NCBI GenBank assembly: GCA_037127315.1
Contig: JBBBDQ010001943.1
Span: forward strand, 253,199 to 317,198
Length of the DNA: 64,000 nucleotides
Direction: 5' to 3'
Source: Ascarosepion bandense
Taxonomy: Eukaryota; Mollusca; Cephalopoda; Sepiida; Sepiidae
Below are positions 19,510 to 31,229 of this stretch, in pieces; positions within the stretch are counted from its first letter, which is position 1, and each line of letters starts with the position of its first letter. Under the pieces are notes generated by a model. It saw nothing but the letters and a program-made list of their open reading frames with translations. It was not told the DNA's origin and made no database searches. The position numbers and the translations under genes were made by a program.

Positions 19510-21035
19510 TAAAATAGGTTTTCGTTTGGTTTTTATTTATATTGTTCTCTGACAAAAAATGTTGTATCAGGCTAAGCGTTCTTTGTACCTGGTTTAAGCG
19601 TGTTCGAGAATAACACTATTGCTGATGTTTTGAGCTGACGAAGTTTGATGCTGGCCTATCGATCAGACATCTGATTTTTCTTTGGTCTTTATTCACATTG
19701 CCCTCTTACGTATATTCCCTACGTGAAGTATTTCATCAGGTTAAGCGACCCTCATGTCTCGTTAGGTGTGTTCAAGAATGGCAGTATTGCACATACTTTG
19801 AGCTAAAAATATTTCAAACTATGGATTTTTCATTTTGTCTTTATACATATTGTCTTCTTGCCTGAAATGTTAAACGACTCTTTATGTCTCTCCATGAATG
19901 GCAGTATTTCTCATACTTTGAGTAATGTTTGATAAGGGCTTCTATCAGGCTAATCGACCCTCATGTCGCTTAGTAAGTCCCAAGAATAGAACTACCGTCA
20001 TAATTTGAACTGACAAAGTTTGATGTGGGCCTGTCAGTCAGACTTTAGATATGTTTTTGTCTTTATTCATATTGCCCTTACAGATATATTATATTAAATA
20101 TTGTATAAGGCTAAATGACACACATGTCTGGGTAGGCATGTTCAAGAATGGCAGTATCGCTCATACTTTGAATTGACAATGTTTGATGCAGACATGTAAG
20201 GAAAACTTTGGGTATTCCTATTGTCTTTATTCATATTGCCGTTTTACTGATATACTCTATCTTAAATGTAGTATCAATCTAAACGACTCTCGTGTCTGGG
20301 TAGGCCTCTCTGATAACTGAAGTATGGCTCATATTTTGAGTTAACAATATTTAGATGCGGGTTTGTCTTTCACCCTTTGGAGTTTCGTTTTGTCTTTTTT
20401 CATATTACTCTTTTGCACATATACTTTATCTGAATTTGTATCCGTCTAAGCGCCCCTCACGTCTTGGCAGTCATTATCACTTATACTTTGAAATGACAAT
20501 GTATAATGCGCTTCTGTCAGTCTTGCTTAGTATTATCCTGTTGTCTTTTTCATATGAAGGCAGTAAATACAAACAAGATTTACATTTAGAAGATTCTGTA
20601 AAAAGCAAAACAGAAGACAAGGACCAATTATTGCGACAAAAAATATGAAAATGAAAGCCCAAGATAAAGCTATTAAACAGATGAAACAACGCTGGCAAGA
20701 CAAACCTCTGCATGGCCAATATCCAGAATGTTCCAATATATGTTCTTTGACTGAAATATTGTATAAGTCTGAGCGATCATAATGCTTAGGTAGGCATGTC
20801 TAAGAATGGCAGTATCGCTCATAATCTAAGCTGATGCGGGCCTGTCAGTCAGACTATGAATTTTCCTTTTTGTTTTTATTCATGTTGCATTCTTAGAGAT
20901 GTATTCTAATTGAAATATTGTATCAGGATGAGTATCCCTCATACCTGGGTATGCTTTTCCGAAAATAGTAGCATCGCTCATACTTTGAGATGAGTATATT
21001 TTATGCGGTCTTGTTAGTCAGATCTCCCTTTGGTT
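19510..21035. repeat. Degenerate 150-170 bp tandem repeat, about 8 units
   Basis: Units share, in order, TTTATTCATATTG, GAAATATTGTATCAGGCTAA, CCCTCATGTCTGGGTAGGC, AAGAATGGCAGTATCGCTC, ATACTTTGAGCTGACAA and GGGCCTGTCAGTCAGAC. They start near 19,515, 19,681, 19,834, 20,054, 20,219, 20,389, 20,541 and 20,869. One unit (20,541-20,868) is lengthened by about 180 bp of foreign sequence. No long open frame is conserved between units, so this is an old satellite-like array, not a gene. Confidence 0.83.
20555..20740 (+). pseudogene. Possible LINE reverse transcriptase scrap
   Basis: Interrupts the 165-bp array. It encodes KIKLL-type and, in another frame, MKAQDKAIKQMKQRWQDKPL followed by HGQYPE. A short R-W-x-x-K-P-L-H-G-Q-Y/F block occurs in the C-terminal part of several animal endonuclease-RT LINE proteins, as I recall. 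Too short for a firm call. Confidence 0.4.
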
Positions 21036-22316
21036 GTAACCTCTGAACTTTAAGTGTTCTTTCTCTGCTTCCCACAATCAGGAGGATTCATAAAATGTCA
21101 CAGCTTCCCACATGTCTGGGTGAATACCTTTATTTCCATTAAGATATCTTATAAAGATTTTACAGATATCTTTTTAGCGTAATTGGGATCTATCCACGTG
21201 TACAGCTCTCCTTTGGTAATCGACCGTCGTCCATTCACACGATGTGTTCTACCTCTGAGCATCCGTTTAAAATTTAAAATAAGCTGATTGAGTTCTACCA
21301 CTCGCATTCATTTTCACCTCGGTTCTTTTTATTTCAAAGCCCCCAAAATAATTGTTGAATGCATCCTTTATTTGTTTTAAATTGGTATCTTGTTCTAAGT
21401 TTTTGGGAGGATTCTCACAAAAGAAACTATACCAAAATTTCCTTCCGAAAAATTAAAAGCCAATTTCACTCATACTGACACCGTTACCATTTAGAGGTGA
21501 CGTACACACTTTATCGGTCGTAGTGAGAGACTTAGTGATTAGAGAGGTCCTTATTGGAGAGGCCCTCATCGGAAATGCAGATGCATTTCTATATCTTTAC
21601 AGCAGAACGGAAAAGCCGGCAAGGAGAACAAGCAATAGACGAAATGTGAAAATCATAGCATTTTCGAATTGAATTATGCAGGCTGTCTAGATAATCAGGT
21701 TTCTTCCTTGTTTACTGATTCCTCCCTATTTCTCTACTCCCTTCTAACCAACACCACTCCCCCGTTCCGCTGCTTCCATAAAATAGAATCGTGTCTCTCT
21801 AGGGCTTTTGAAATGGCTAAGTTGCGATCGGCATTTGCGCAAGTGTACTTCTCTTTGTGTGAGTTTCTGTGTGTGTTTAGTGAAAGATATATTCACCGGA
21901 CTCACTTACTTTCTCTCTCGGACATGCGCATTGAGGAGAAAAAGAAACAGCCAATGAGGCGTGGAAGACTCAGATTGAAAAGTATGCATCGCATGGTACT
22001 TATGCGTCCAGAAATTATTTCTGTAATTTGTCTTTTGCGACAAAATTTAATTACTCTTTTCTTTTCATTGCAATAAAACTAACATGAAGAATACGAGCGA
22101 AGAAAAAGATAGAAAAGATGAATCGTATTTCGAAGCCTAGTTACACCTACACTTTCCCCAATGCCGTTTCATTTTCTTTATGATTATGTTAGCCACATGA
22201 CTTCTTTCAGAAACCATATCAAAAGGGCGAAGGCAACAGCATGTGATAGAGGGAAAAAAATTAAAAGAAACTGCGTAAAAAACTAGATAACACACATACA
22301 CACACACACATACACT
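21036..22316. other. Unrecognised; 135-codon frame
   Basis: The open frame at 21,669-22,076 (plus, 135 codons, basic C-terminal half) matches no family I know. It has ordinary codon mix and no low-complexity run, but no supporting signal such as clear splice sites. A second, AT-rich minus frame at 22,137-22,370 is an artefact of (TA)n and (CA)n. Confidence 0.3.
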
Positions 22317-22409
22317 TATATATATATATATATATATATAGCTAGAATGAATCAAATAAAAACTACACAAATAGATATGTTTTTTTTTTAATTAATATAT
22401 TTAAAGACA

Positions 22410-22483
22410 TATATGTTAAATAAATATGAAACGTATATATATATATATATATATATAAATTTTTCATATTTATTTAACATAGC
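22410..22483. repeat. Hairpin around (TA)n
   Basis: ATGTTAAATAAATATGAAA (22,412) inverts to TTTCATATTTATTTAACAT (22,463), separated by a (TA)n loop. Confidence 0.8.
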
Positions 22484-22879
22484 GATGCTTTGCATTCGAA
22501 TTAGTGGTAAATCCTATTGAGAAACGGTGGAATTCGATCCGCGTTTGTCCATATTGTTTTCTGCACGAAAAACAATTAATAATGACGCTTTAAAAGGCTC
22601 CTCTTGTAAGAGTACTAAGGGATATTGCTTTTCTTATATCTTCAAACAAGCCTTCGCAGGCTGTGTTATATATATTTTCTGTTTCTTGGTCTCATCGAAA
22701 TATTTGTGTGGGTTTACTTATGCTTATAAATCTGTGTGTATGGTAGGGTATAGTTTATGCCTATACGTCTCCGTGACCGTATGTCGATACGGATTCTTTA
22801 CTTTATAACTAGTGACATAATAAGAAACTGATATTATTTTCGAATCTACTGTGCCTGGTCCGTTAATAAATACCGATTT

Positions 22880-23265
22880 TATTACTGTCATTGTTATTTT
22901 TGTTTTTGTTTTAGTTTTTGTTTTTGTTTTTGATTTTTTTTTTTTGCTTTGTTTTGGTTTTTCCTTCTGTTTCTTTCTTTCTTTCCTTTTCTTTTCTTCT
23001 TTATGTCTCTTTCTTTCTTCTTTCTTCTCTTCCTTCCCCACTTTCCTTTATTTTTTCTCTCTTTCTCAATTTTTCTACTCTATCCAGCCCCTCTCTCGGT
23101 TCCCTTTATTTAGTTCTGTTTTCCATTTTCTTTCTCCTTCCCTCTTTCTTTATTTCTCTCTCCCTTCACTCTCTCCTTCACCTCTCTCTCTCTCTCCACT
23201 CTATCATCCTCCTCTTAATCTATTTTTATTCTGTTGTTTATTTTTAAATATCATTTCATAACATA
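22880..23265. repeat. Polypyrimidine tract
   Basis: T/C-rich on the plus strand: TTTTTG repeats, then CTTT and CTCT runs. The 136- and 109-codon Phe/Ser/Leu frames and the 105-codon Lys/Glu minus frame are composition artefacts. Confidence 0.85.
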
Positions 23266-23939
23266 TATCGAATGAGGTAAAAATGTTTTCCCAAAGATAA
23301 TGAAAGCAATAAGAAACAGGAAAATCGCGTTAGAAACAAAACTTTGAGTTGCTTTGTGAAAATAATTCCCTTTTATCGCAGTGAATGCTGACCAATCTCA
23401 TCATAAATAAAAAAGAAATTGGGGGCAACAGAAACGTAATACTACAGAAGGATTCTGAGAATGACATGGACAGAATGAGTAAGCCACGAGGAAATCTGTA
23501 CCGAAAGCTATGCTAATTTTCTTTCCTTCCTGTCTGGCGTGGCCAGTCAGAAAAATCGCTCGGTGAATTCGATCGTTGCTTTTATTTACTGGGGGATGGA
23601 TTTTTTTTAGCTTTGAGAGAGGAAGTACGATTTTTGAGTTTAGTTACCGAAAGTACGATTTTTGTTTTGCGAGGAGAAAAGTTAGATTTTTACCCATTTT
23701 TTGTTACTAACGTTGCCTGTTGGACTATTCAGACAATATCTATGATTGAATTTAATGTTGACACACGGATTTTTTTTCTATTTCTGCTACAATATCTAAA
23801 AATATAGCAATAAACAGAACGCCTTTTTCTATGTTTTATCAATTCTTTTCTAGATATTCAAAGCCAGAAAATATGTTTAGATTGTAAGAAATAGTTTTTG
23901 GAAGATTTAATAAGACCCAATATTACTAATTAATCCGTA
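23266..23939. other. No recognised feature
   Basis: Contains an imperfect direct repeat GAAGTACGATTTTTG / AAAGTACGATTTTTG at about 23,620-23,660. The 64-codon frame there is not recognised. Confidence 0.5.
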
Positions 23940-24135
23940 GCTGGTGAAGAAAAAGTGTATTTGCGCCGAAGTGAATGTAACGAACCCGACTAAAATTCCT
24001 TGCATTCACTTACGCACAAATACCCTTGGGAAAGGTATTATACGTCTCTTACCTCCAGTTATGGGTTAAATAATAGAACAGATTGGGTTCTACAACGTTG
24101 GCTGGCAAGCAGTCTACTGCAGAAAGGAATGAAGG
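23940..24135 (+). mobile_element. SINE2 fragments in opposite orientation
   Basis: 23,998-24,130 on the plus strand matches the SINE2 body (TTGCATTCACTTACGCACAA, ACCTCCAGTTATGGGTTAAA, TCTACTGCAGAAAG). Immediately left, 23,940-23,995 matches SINE2 on the minus strand (AATTTTAGTCGGGTTCGTTA, GCGCAAATACAC). So two partial copies meet head to head. Confidence 0.7.
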
Positions 24136-24430
24136 AAGGACGAGCGAATGTGTGGTAGAAAGAGGGTGGGATGTTTGCTAAAGGAGAAATGCTTCTATGG
24201 GCTACAGTTTATGGAAGGTTGTGGAGAGCATAGAAAAAGAAGAATTTAAGTCATCGCATTTATCTTCAGTATTTGTTGTCTAGGGTCTAGTTTGTTTTTT
24301 TGTTTTTTTTGGGTTTTTTTTTAGTTTTTCTGCGCTTGATATGTCTTATCGTTTTGTTATTATGACTTATCTCTTCCTGTCTCGCCTATTGTTTTGAATT
24401 ATATTGCAATTTGATTTCATACGCTAAATA

Positions 24431-24723
24431 CTAAACTTATTTATAAATGGAATTTTGTGTGTGTGTGTCTGTGTGTGTGCATGTCCGTTACCTTATAGAC
24501 TCCAAAACGGCTGAACCGATTTTCTTGAAAATTTACAATGAGCGTCTGCGAGTGTTCTTAGCTAGGTTTTGTGTCGAGGTGCCCCCGATAAATATCGAAA
24601 ATCGATAATCAAAAAAATCGGGTCCGATTTTAAACAAATTTGATACACTCATAGAAACAAAGACATAAGAAACGATATTCAGAAATTTCAAGGTTGCAGT
24701 TCTTACAATAGTGCATAAAATCG

Positions 24724-24760
<37 letters not shown>

Positions 24761-25153
24761 CAAGATGTTTCTGTGTGTGTGTCTGTTTATTTGCCTGTAT
24801 GTCTGTATTTTATCAGCCCTTTTGTTTTAGTTTTTGCTTCGGGTTTGGCTCTAAGTTGGTATAATTGTAGTTCTTAGTCTCAGCCATGATACCATTTACT
24901 CCGAGGACTTATTTAGCCTTAAAAAAAAAATCAGTTTACGATGAAAAAACTTATTTGATATCGATAGCAGGAAATCAAAATTTGACTTACATCCATTCAT
25001 TTTTCTTTCAGTCGACGGTTTCGCTTTAACTGGAAATAACTATTGCTTTTTAGTCTTTCGTGCCAACGTCCAAAGAGTCTGAGCTCCAGGACCATAGATT
25101 AGTTTTAAAGCTTTCATTACACCCGAGCAACGCCGGGCTATACTGGTAGTACT
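24431..25153 (-). repeat. Dispersed repeat R5, full-length-like copy
   Basis: On the minus strand it begins AGTACTACCAGTATAGCCCG, continues with GCGTTGCTCGGGTGTAATGA, passes a (TA)n tract (24,726-24,757) and ATCGATTTTATGCACTATTG, then CACTCGCAGACGC, GAAAATCGGTTCAGCCGTTT, and ends CCATTTATAAATAAGTTTAG. Matching copies: 30,529-30,890 (internally deleted) and 56,073-56,692. No coding capacity; class unknown. A 3' end running into (GATA)n in one copy would suit a non-LTR element, but that is a guess. Confidence 0.8.
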
Positions 25154-25540
25154 AAATATGCATATATTTATATTCAATATGCAAGGTAATGTATTAGACG
25201 TTTCCCTATAAGGAAACATTTGGCATTCATTGACTGAGCAGCCAGAACGGCTTTCGGTTGAAATTTATAAAATCTTTCCATCAAAACATTTTTAGGAATT
25301 AAGTTTTTTATGTCTAGTAGATGTTATTGCTCTTTCCAGTGATTGTTCAGTGTTTCATTTTGAACCTTTTAGTGTGGAACGTTGACATATTGATTATGTC
25401 ATAAGAAAGGCTAACACATTGATGGTACTCACAAGCAATACAGAGTAAACTGATGTTTCTGAACCTCATAATGAACAGAACAGTTAACGAAAATGGTTCT
25501 ATCAGTGGTGATGTAATGAATATGCATACACCTTTCGTTT
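25154..25540. other. No recognised feature
   Basis: AT-rich single-copy-looking DNA. Confidence 0.5.
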
Positions 25541-25760
25541 CCCCTCACAGTAATATGATTGGCTGTTGTCACCCATAAATACAGACTAAGGCGGGGACGC
25601 CTAGGACTACGCCTATTGGAACATCTATTGGCTACGCCTATTGCATAAGCCTACACCTAATTATACTGCATACGACTACGAAGAGCACCAATTCCTTACG
25701 GCTACTTGCTAGATTATCCTACCCGGTTACATTGCCAAAACCACTTAGCTACTTCGAATA
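25541..25760 (+). other. Promoter-like stretch with short repeats
   Basis: Contains ATTGG (25,558, inverted CCAAT) and CATAAATA (25,574), followed by a locally GC-richer stretch with repeated CTACGCCTATTG. It could be the start of an LTR or a degraded promoter. The spacing is unusual and no gene follows, so this is weak. Confidence 0.2.
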
Positions 25761-28045
25761 ATATATATATCCCCTTTCCGGGACATGGCCTAGTTGTTTC
25801 TTTCATAGAGCTCTCTTTGAAGTTTCAGGTATTTTTCACAGCTATGCTTCCGATTTTCAAAACACATCTCATTCAGAATCTCGAACAGCTATCTCGTCGC
25901 GTTCTTGTCAATCTCATTCATGGTGTTTCAATGACAATTTAAAAAGTCAAATGTTACATGAAGCTTAATTTTAACTCTCGTGTCTGGTTGTAGGTGTAGA
26001 TGTATATAAATGCGAGCTGACAGTCTACAGCAATGCTGCGAAGTTTTGACAGAAGACTCTGCTCGAAAGGTGATGGATCTACCGCCCCGGCTGTAGTGAA
26101 TGCGACGCAATGGAACGCAACCGTACACTGGCGTCACACTGCCGATTGAGAAACCTAGTGGGAGAGTGTCTATTCACGTATTCGCGGCAACGTCCCCTGA
26201 TATGCTGCCAAGTGAACAGAAGAGCACGTAACCGATTAAAGAGATATTCAAAATGGCTATAAAGTCTGTAAGATGTTCAGTTTTTCACGTTAATATCGTA
26301 GGTGTCTAACCGACTAAAGTCACTATCAATACATTAACAGTAGATACCTCCTGGGTTATAATCATTTTTATAAACTAATAAGTTCTCTTGAAACTTTTAT
26401 TTTAGCTTTAATTGAAAGCCAAAGGACTAAATTTATTATTTCCAGTAAGCGAACTACTCTGGTGTATTTCAAAAAGAAATTATATTGATTGGAAACGATT
26501 TCTAAAATAGATTATTATCGCCCTTTTTTTTAGCTGCAACGTAATTCTGTGTATTAAAAAATCTTACAAAAATAAAATATATTTCTCTAAAACTTTATTT
26601 AAGAAAAAAATTTTTAAAGTATAATTAATAATTTTTTTAAGTTTATAATAATTAAAAAATGGATTTTTAAAACCAAAGAGTAGCAGTGATTAAGCACTTG
26701 TTATATTATTGACGGGCGATAACAAGCACTGATAACGTTTTGACAGGTTAACAGGTTTAATGTTGTTCTATGGAGGCTTTATCTGCTAAAACATAATTTA
26801 AGAAAATGACTGGTGAACGTCTTTTTATCATTTTTATGTAGTCAGTAATCTTGAAAGTACTAGAAAATATGCTCTTCAATCTAATTTTAGGAATGTTGAC
26901 GTTAAATATACTATAGAGTTTTTTAAATTCTTATTTTCTGATATTGTCGTACATGGTTAACAATACTTTCAAAAATAGGCACATTACGTAATGTCTTATA
27001 TACATAAAAAAAATGTAAAATTATTTTAAAACTCTTGTTGCAAAATGATTTGTATTAAGCTTTTCAATTTTTGATGAATAAATATAGTTTTCACTTAATA
27101 ACCATATTACCTAACCGAGTGAAACTAATGCAGAATTTTAAAAGATTTATTTCCTATAAATTATAATTAATATTTTTAAAATGAAAACTCATTTAAAAAT
27201 TCATTATTTACCAAAAGTGTTTTTCTTAAGATACTATTGACCTTGATGAATCTTATTTATAAAAGCAATTAAAAACTTTTCTAGTTATCATAGTTTTAGT
27301 GCATTTTATATTTTACGATTCGGAGCAGATTTTCAGGAAAATGAATAGAAGCTTGAACAATGATTGATGATTTACATTCTCCAAAGACTACTGCTTTTGA
27401 CTAATAAAAGAAATTTAGGTGAATGTTTAATATCTCGAAATTACATGAAATTAAGTAACTGGGGGTAATATATGAAAACAAAAGTTTTACCAAAATTTTT
27501 TGAAAAAATTTTAAAAAATAAGTAATTTGTGAAAAAATCGTTAAAGTTTCATTAACACGATTATTTTATTATTTCAAAGAATTTTCAAATCAATTCGTTT
27601 TTTACCTGACAAAAAAGCGATGAAACGCTAATCATAAATATTATGTCGATTTCTGACCTAAAAAAACAAGGTTTAAAGCAAAATTTCGAACGTGCTACAA
27701 AGGATTGAAAAATTTTACAAAATAACAAAAAATAATTTGGTCTTTCCTCTTAATAATAATTATTATAATTTTGATGATGAACTTTTGTTTCTATTAAGTT
27801 TAGATCCATTTTTGCATCATTTTCAGCGAAAATGTAGAGGTACCTAGACGAGAATCTAATTTCATAATGTCTTTTCTTTACAGATGATTCCAAGATCTAC
27901 AACTGCGAGGCTGGAATAAGTCCCAAATATTGATTATTTTTTATGGTTTATCAAATTAAAGCCAGGTCCACCAAGAAGGCAGAAAATATTTATAAATTGT
28001 AAGATGTTTTAGAAATAATAATTTAATCATACAAGTCTCACTAAT
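25761..28045. other. Unrecognised AT-rich region
   Basis: Long AT-rich stretch without a recognisable gene. Frames at 25,706-25,942 and 25,928-26,137 are not recognised. It includes dispersed repeat R6 (27,660-27,875). Confidence 0.5.
27660..27875 (+). repeat. Dispersed repeat R6, copy 1
   Basis: Matches 45,168-45,424 in the same order: AAAATTTCGAACG, AAAGGATT.AAAAATTT, TTTCCTCTTAATAATA, TTTTGATGATGAAC, TTTCTATTAAG and GAGGTACCTA. Non-coding, class unknown. Confidence 0.6.
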
Positions 28046-28049
28046 TAAG

Positions 28050-28170
28050 CAGTAGATGGGAAAGAAAAGATGGATTCACACCTTTCCATGGGCATTTGCA
28101 CCTAATAAAAACAAACCCGACTCAAATTAGAACTTGATTCTCTGATTTCCAGCTACGAGCCATTATTCAT
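28050..28170 (-). mobile_element. SINE2 fragment
   Basis: The minus strand gives TCTAATTTGAGTCGGGTTTG, GGTGCAAATGCCCATGGAAA and GGTGTGAATCCATCTTTTC, matching the head-body junction of SINE2. Confidence 0.62.
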
Positions 28171-28234
28171 TACACCATTCCCACATCCAAGCTTACAGCA
28201 CCAGGTATTCTCAAGTGTTAACCCTTCAAGCTAC

Positions 28235-28310
28235 TGACAACGTTCGACGTTGCTTAACTTTGGTGGTCGTACGAAAACCGGTGTTTCAACGCAATATGGC
28301 CGTAACCGGA
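28235..28310 (-). mobile_element. 5S rRNA-derived head, copy 2
   Basis: The minus strand reads TTACGGCCATATTGCGTTGA, CACCGGTTTTCGTACGACCA and AAAGTTAAGCAACGTCGAAC, the first two thirds of a 5S rRNA-like sequence. It matches the head at 2,820-2,898. It is truncated before the C box. Confidence 0.65.
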
Positions 28311-28469
28311 AAGAAAAAAATAATGGAAACATAGATGGAAGACTTATGTGTCTACTATCAGTGAAAATAATACATCACTAGTGAAAAACTCACTTTACTG
28401 CAAGTGCTCCTTCGTGCGTGCTTTTTTTCCTGTGTGTATGTAGGAAATATACATCGGATTGAGGAATCG

Positions 28470-28640
28470 TTGAACCGAGTTCGAATTCCAGTCGGGTTCA
28501 TTACATTCACTTACGAACTAATAACCTTGGGAAAAGTATGAATCTAACTCTTCTTCTCCAAGCTATGAATAAAATAGCAGGACAGACTGGGTTCTATAGC
28601 CTTGGGTGGCAACCGGTCTAGGAGAAAGAAAACACTTATT
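28470..28640 (+). mobile_element. SINE2 fragment
   Basis: GAGTTCGAATTCCAGTCGGG (B-box side), CATTCACTTACGAACTAATA, CCTTGGGAAAAGTATGAATC, TGGGTTCTATAGCCTTGGGT and GCAACCGGTCTA follow in the SINE2 order. It lacks the 3' GACTGACT part. Confidence 0.75.
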
Positions 28641-29555
28641 TCAAACTAGGCTGGAAATGTTGGGTTCTGTCAGGCTATCGCGCTCACAGAAACATTACTT
28701 CTACTGCGGATGCATTACATAAGGGGGCCCCTACCACACTAATGAGTTACATGATATCTCGATCTGGATCATTGGACGCACATGTTACTTCATATTTTGA
28801 GTGCTACTGTTACTCTGTAAACCAGTACGAGTTGTTTCAGATAAAAAAATATAGTAAAATAGCTGTAAAAAAAAAAGTAGTATTATTTAAGTAAAATGCA
28901 GTTTTTTAAAAATCTAGTTAACTAATCATTAAATTATTTTTGTCGAATCTTTTGTTTACTGCTAATTCAATTTATTTTTAGATTTTTTTTAATGCCAGAT
29001 TTAAATGTTTTTTGTCAGCAGACATTAATCATAGAGTAATCGGTGTTAATTCTGGATGGCAAAAACTGACACTAACGGCAGCCTAAAACCTGCTATAAAT
29101 ACGCAAATGTAATTTTATTGTCGATATTTCCACTTTAAACACGCCTATCGGATTTTTTTTTAAATGGAAGCATGTGTAATTACATGTCGGCAGATTGGTT
29201 TTTATTTTCTAGCGGGGAGACTGAATTGCGATACAACTTTTCTTGAACCGAAATTCTCATCTCCTCAGAAATGTTGCTCGGCAAAAAACGTATGCAAAAA
29301 GGCAAGACTACTTTTAATAATGGCGGCGACTCCGCGAAATGATGACCGGAAGAAAAAGAGTAACGAGGATAATGGGAAGGCGAAAATAATGTGCGACTGA
29401 CCCAAAAAAAAGCATTAATATCTGCTTTAAGCAACTTGGTGCTCATTATTGGGACAAATCATGACATTAATTGACAGTGCATTGATAACCCCGGTGGCTT
29501 TTTTAATTATGTACGAAAAAGACCTCTCCAAATTAACCCACAGTCCATGAACGTT
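28641..29555. other. No recognised feature
   Basis: AT-rich DNA. Overlapping frames at 29,164-29,400 (plus) and 29,180-29,446 (minus) are not recognised. Confidence 0.45.
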
Positions 29556-29578
29556 GTTATTATTATTATTATTATTAT

Positions 29579-29612
<34 letters not shown>
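29556..29612. repeat. (ATT)n/(AGT)n microsatellite
   Basis: ATT triplets switch to AGT triplets. Confidence 0.95.
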
Positions 29613-29613
<1 letters not shown>

Positions 29614-29948
29614 TCGATGTTACTGTTGTTGCTTGTTGTTGTTGCTTTTCTTACTACTATTGCTGCTCATTCCGCAGAAACTTCTGGTGATAATTGCTAT
29701 TTCGAAAAGCATTCAGAATAAACTTTGAGAAGAGATCGCTAAACTGCCTAGATAGGCGTCGTGCCTCCCTCGTTATGAGTGAGAAACATGGAGAAGCATC
29801 ATGGTTGAACGTAAAGAGGTTTAAGTTTGAGCGATTAGATCACAAAGGCGAATACCGTCAATCCGAAACCGTCTGGACAGACTCGGTTACATCACATTCC
29901 ATCTGAAAGTTTATGCGCTATTTCTATCAAAATATATGACCACATCGC
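29613..29948. other. Unrecognised
   Basis: The 70-codon frame at 29,694-29,906 shows normal amino-acid mix but no family match. Confidence 0.35.
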
Positions 29949-29990
29949 ACACGTATGTATGTGATGCACGTGCATCACATACGTACGTGT
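29949..29990. repeat. 42-bp near-perfect palindrome centred on CACGTG
   Basis: 21-bp arms around 29,969/29,970 with a single mismatch (29,956/29,983). The centre GCACGTGC contains an E-box hexamer. Confidence 0.9.
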
Positions 29991-30528
29991 ACGTTAAATA
30001 TCGAGCAACAATTGATTATCTTGTTTCGGATTGCATGGTGTTACCATCCCATTAACATAAAACTAGGCACTGGAAAATATGCAACTTTTTACGGGAAGGA
30101 AACTGCAAGAAACTGGTATAAACATCACCCAGATCCTGGTTACAGAGAATCGGACCTGTCATAATTTTATGGAACTTAACAATATACACAAACAAAACAT
30201 TGAAAGCTAATCGGCCAGACACCGGGAATCAAAAACGACAAGAACAGAATGTGCTTTCTGATAGACATGACAGTTCCTTGCAGATTGTAATGAATCTTTG
30301 AAGATCTTCAAAACCTATCAAAATACAAAGATGTTCAAGGAGAAATCTAAAAAATGTGGCACATGAGGACATCAATAATTCCAGTTGTAGTTTGAGCCCT
30401 CGGATTGATTAGAAAAGATTCCGCTAGACTCATTAAAGAAATTTCTGGTAGCTCATGCCTTGAAGAAATACAAATGGTTGTACTCACAAGTACAGCTCAC
30501 ACATAAAGGAAGGCTTTATCTATGTAAA
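29991..30528. other. No recognised feature
   Basis: Mixed DNA. The 69-codon frame at 29,955-30,164 is not recognised. Confidence 0.45.
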
Positions 30529-30886
30529 ACTAGCAGTATAGCCCGGCGTTGCTCGAGTGTAATGAAAACTTTTATATATATATTATCGATTTTCTGCACT
30601 ATTGTAAGAACTGCAACCTTGAAACTTCTGAATATCGTTTCTTATGTCTTTGTCTATGAGTGTATCAAATTTGATTAAAATCGGACCACTCCTTCTATAA
30701 CCCGATTTATCTGATTATTGATTTTCGATATTTATCGGGGTTACCTCGACACAAAACCTAGCTAAGAACATTCGCAGACGCTTATAGTACAACTGTGTAA
30801 ATTATCAAGAAATTCGGTTCAGCCATTCTATAGTCTATAGGTAACGGATACACACACAGAGACAAAGTTCCATTTATAAATAAGTT

Positions 30887-30943
<57 letters not shown>
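30529..30943 (+). repeat. Dispersed repeat R5, short copy with (GATA)n tail
   Basis: Starts ACTAGCAGTATAGCCCGGCG, then jumps after GTGTAATGAAAAC to the TATTATCGATTTTCTGCACT block. It therefore lacks the roughly 250-bp 5' middle part present at 24,760-25,100. It ends at AAGTTTAGATA and runs directly into (GATA)n to 30,943. Confidence 0.8.
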
Positions 30944-30946
<3 letters not shown>

Positions 30947-31229
30947 TTTTTTTGTTTTCTTACAAAACTGATCAGTGGAAAGTGTCTGACCTTAAGTCTA
31001 ATCTTTAAAAAACTAGCCCTATTAAGAGTTTCATCATATAAAGGGATTTTATAATATACTAGGAATCCCTAACTATGAAACTCCATCGAATACATACTCA
31101 TAGACATGTTAAAAGGCGATTTTAGAAGTTGAAATAGTAAATTTACTGTAAACCAAGCATCTTTAGAAAAAAGTTTATATCTGATGCTTTCTATATACGT
31201 ATGTCGCTTAATCGTGACGATATTTATAA

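Noticed and set aside
21669..22076. 135-codon frame as a host gene
   Set aside because: No recognised domain, no splice or promoter evidence; chance frame cannot be excluded.
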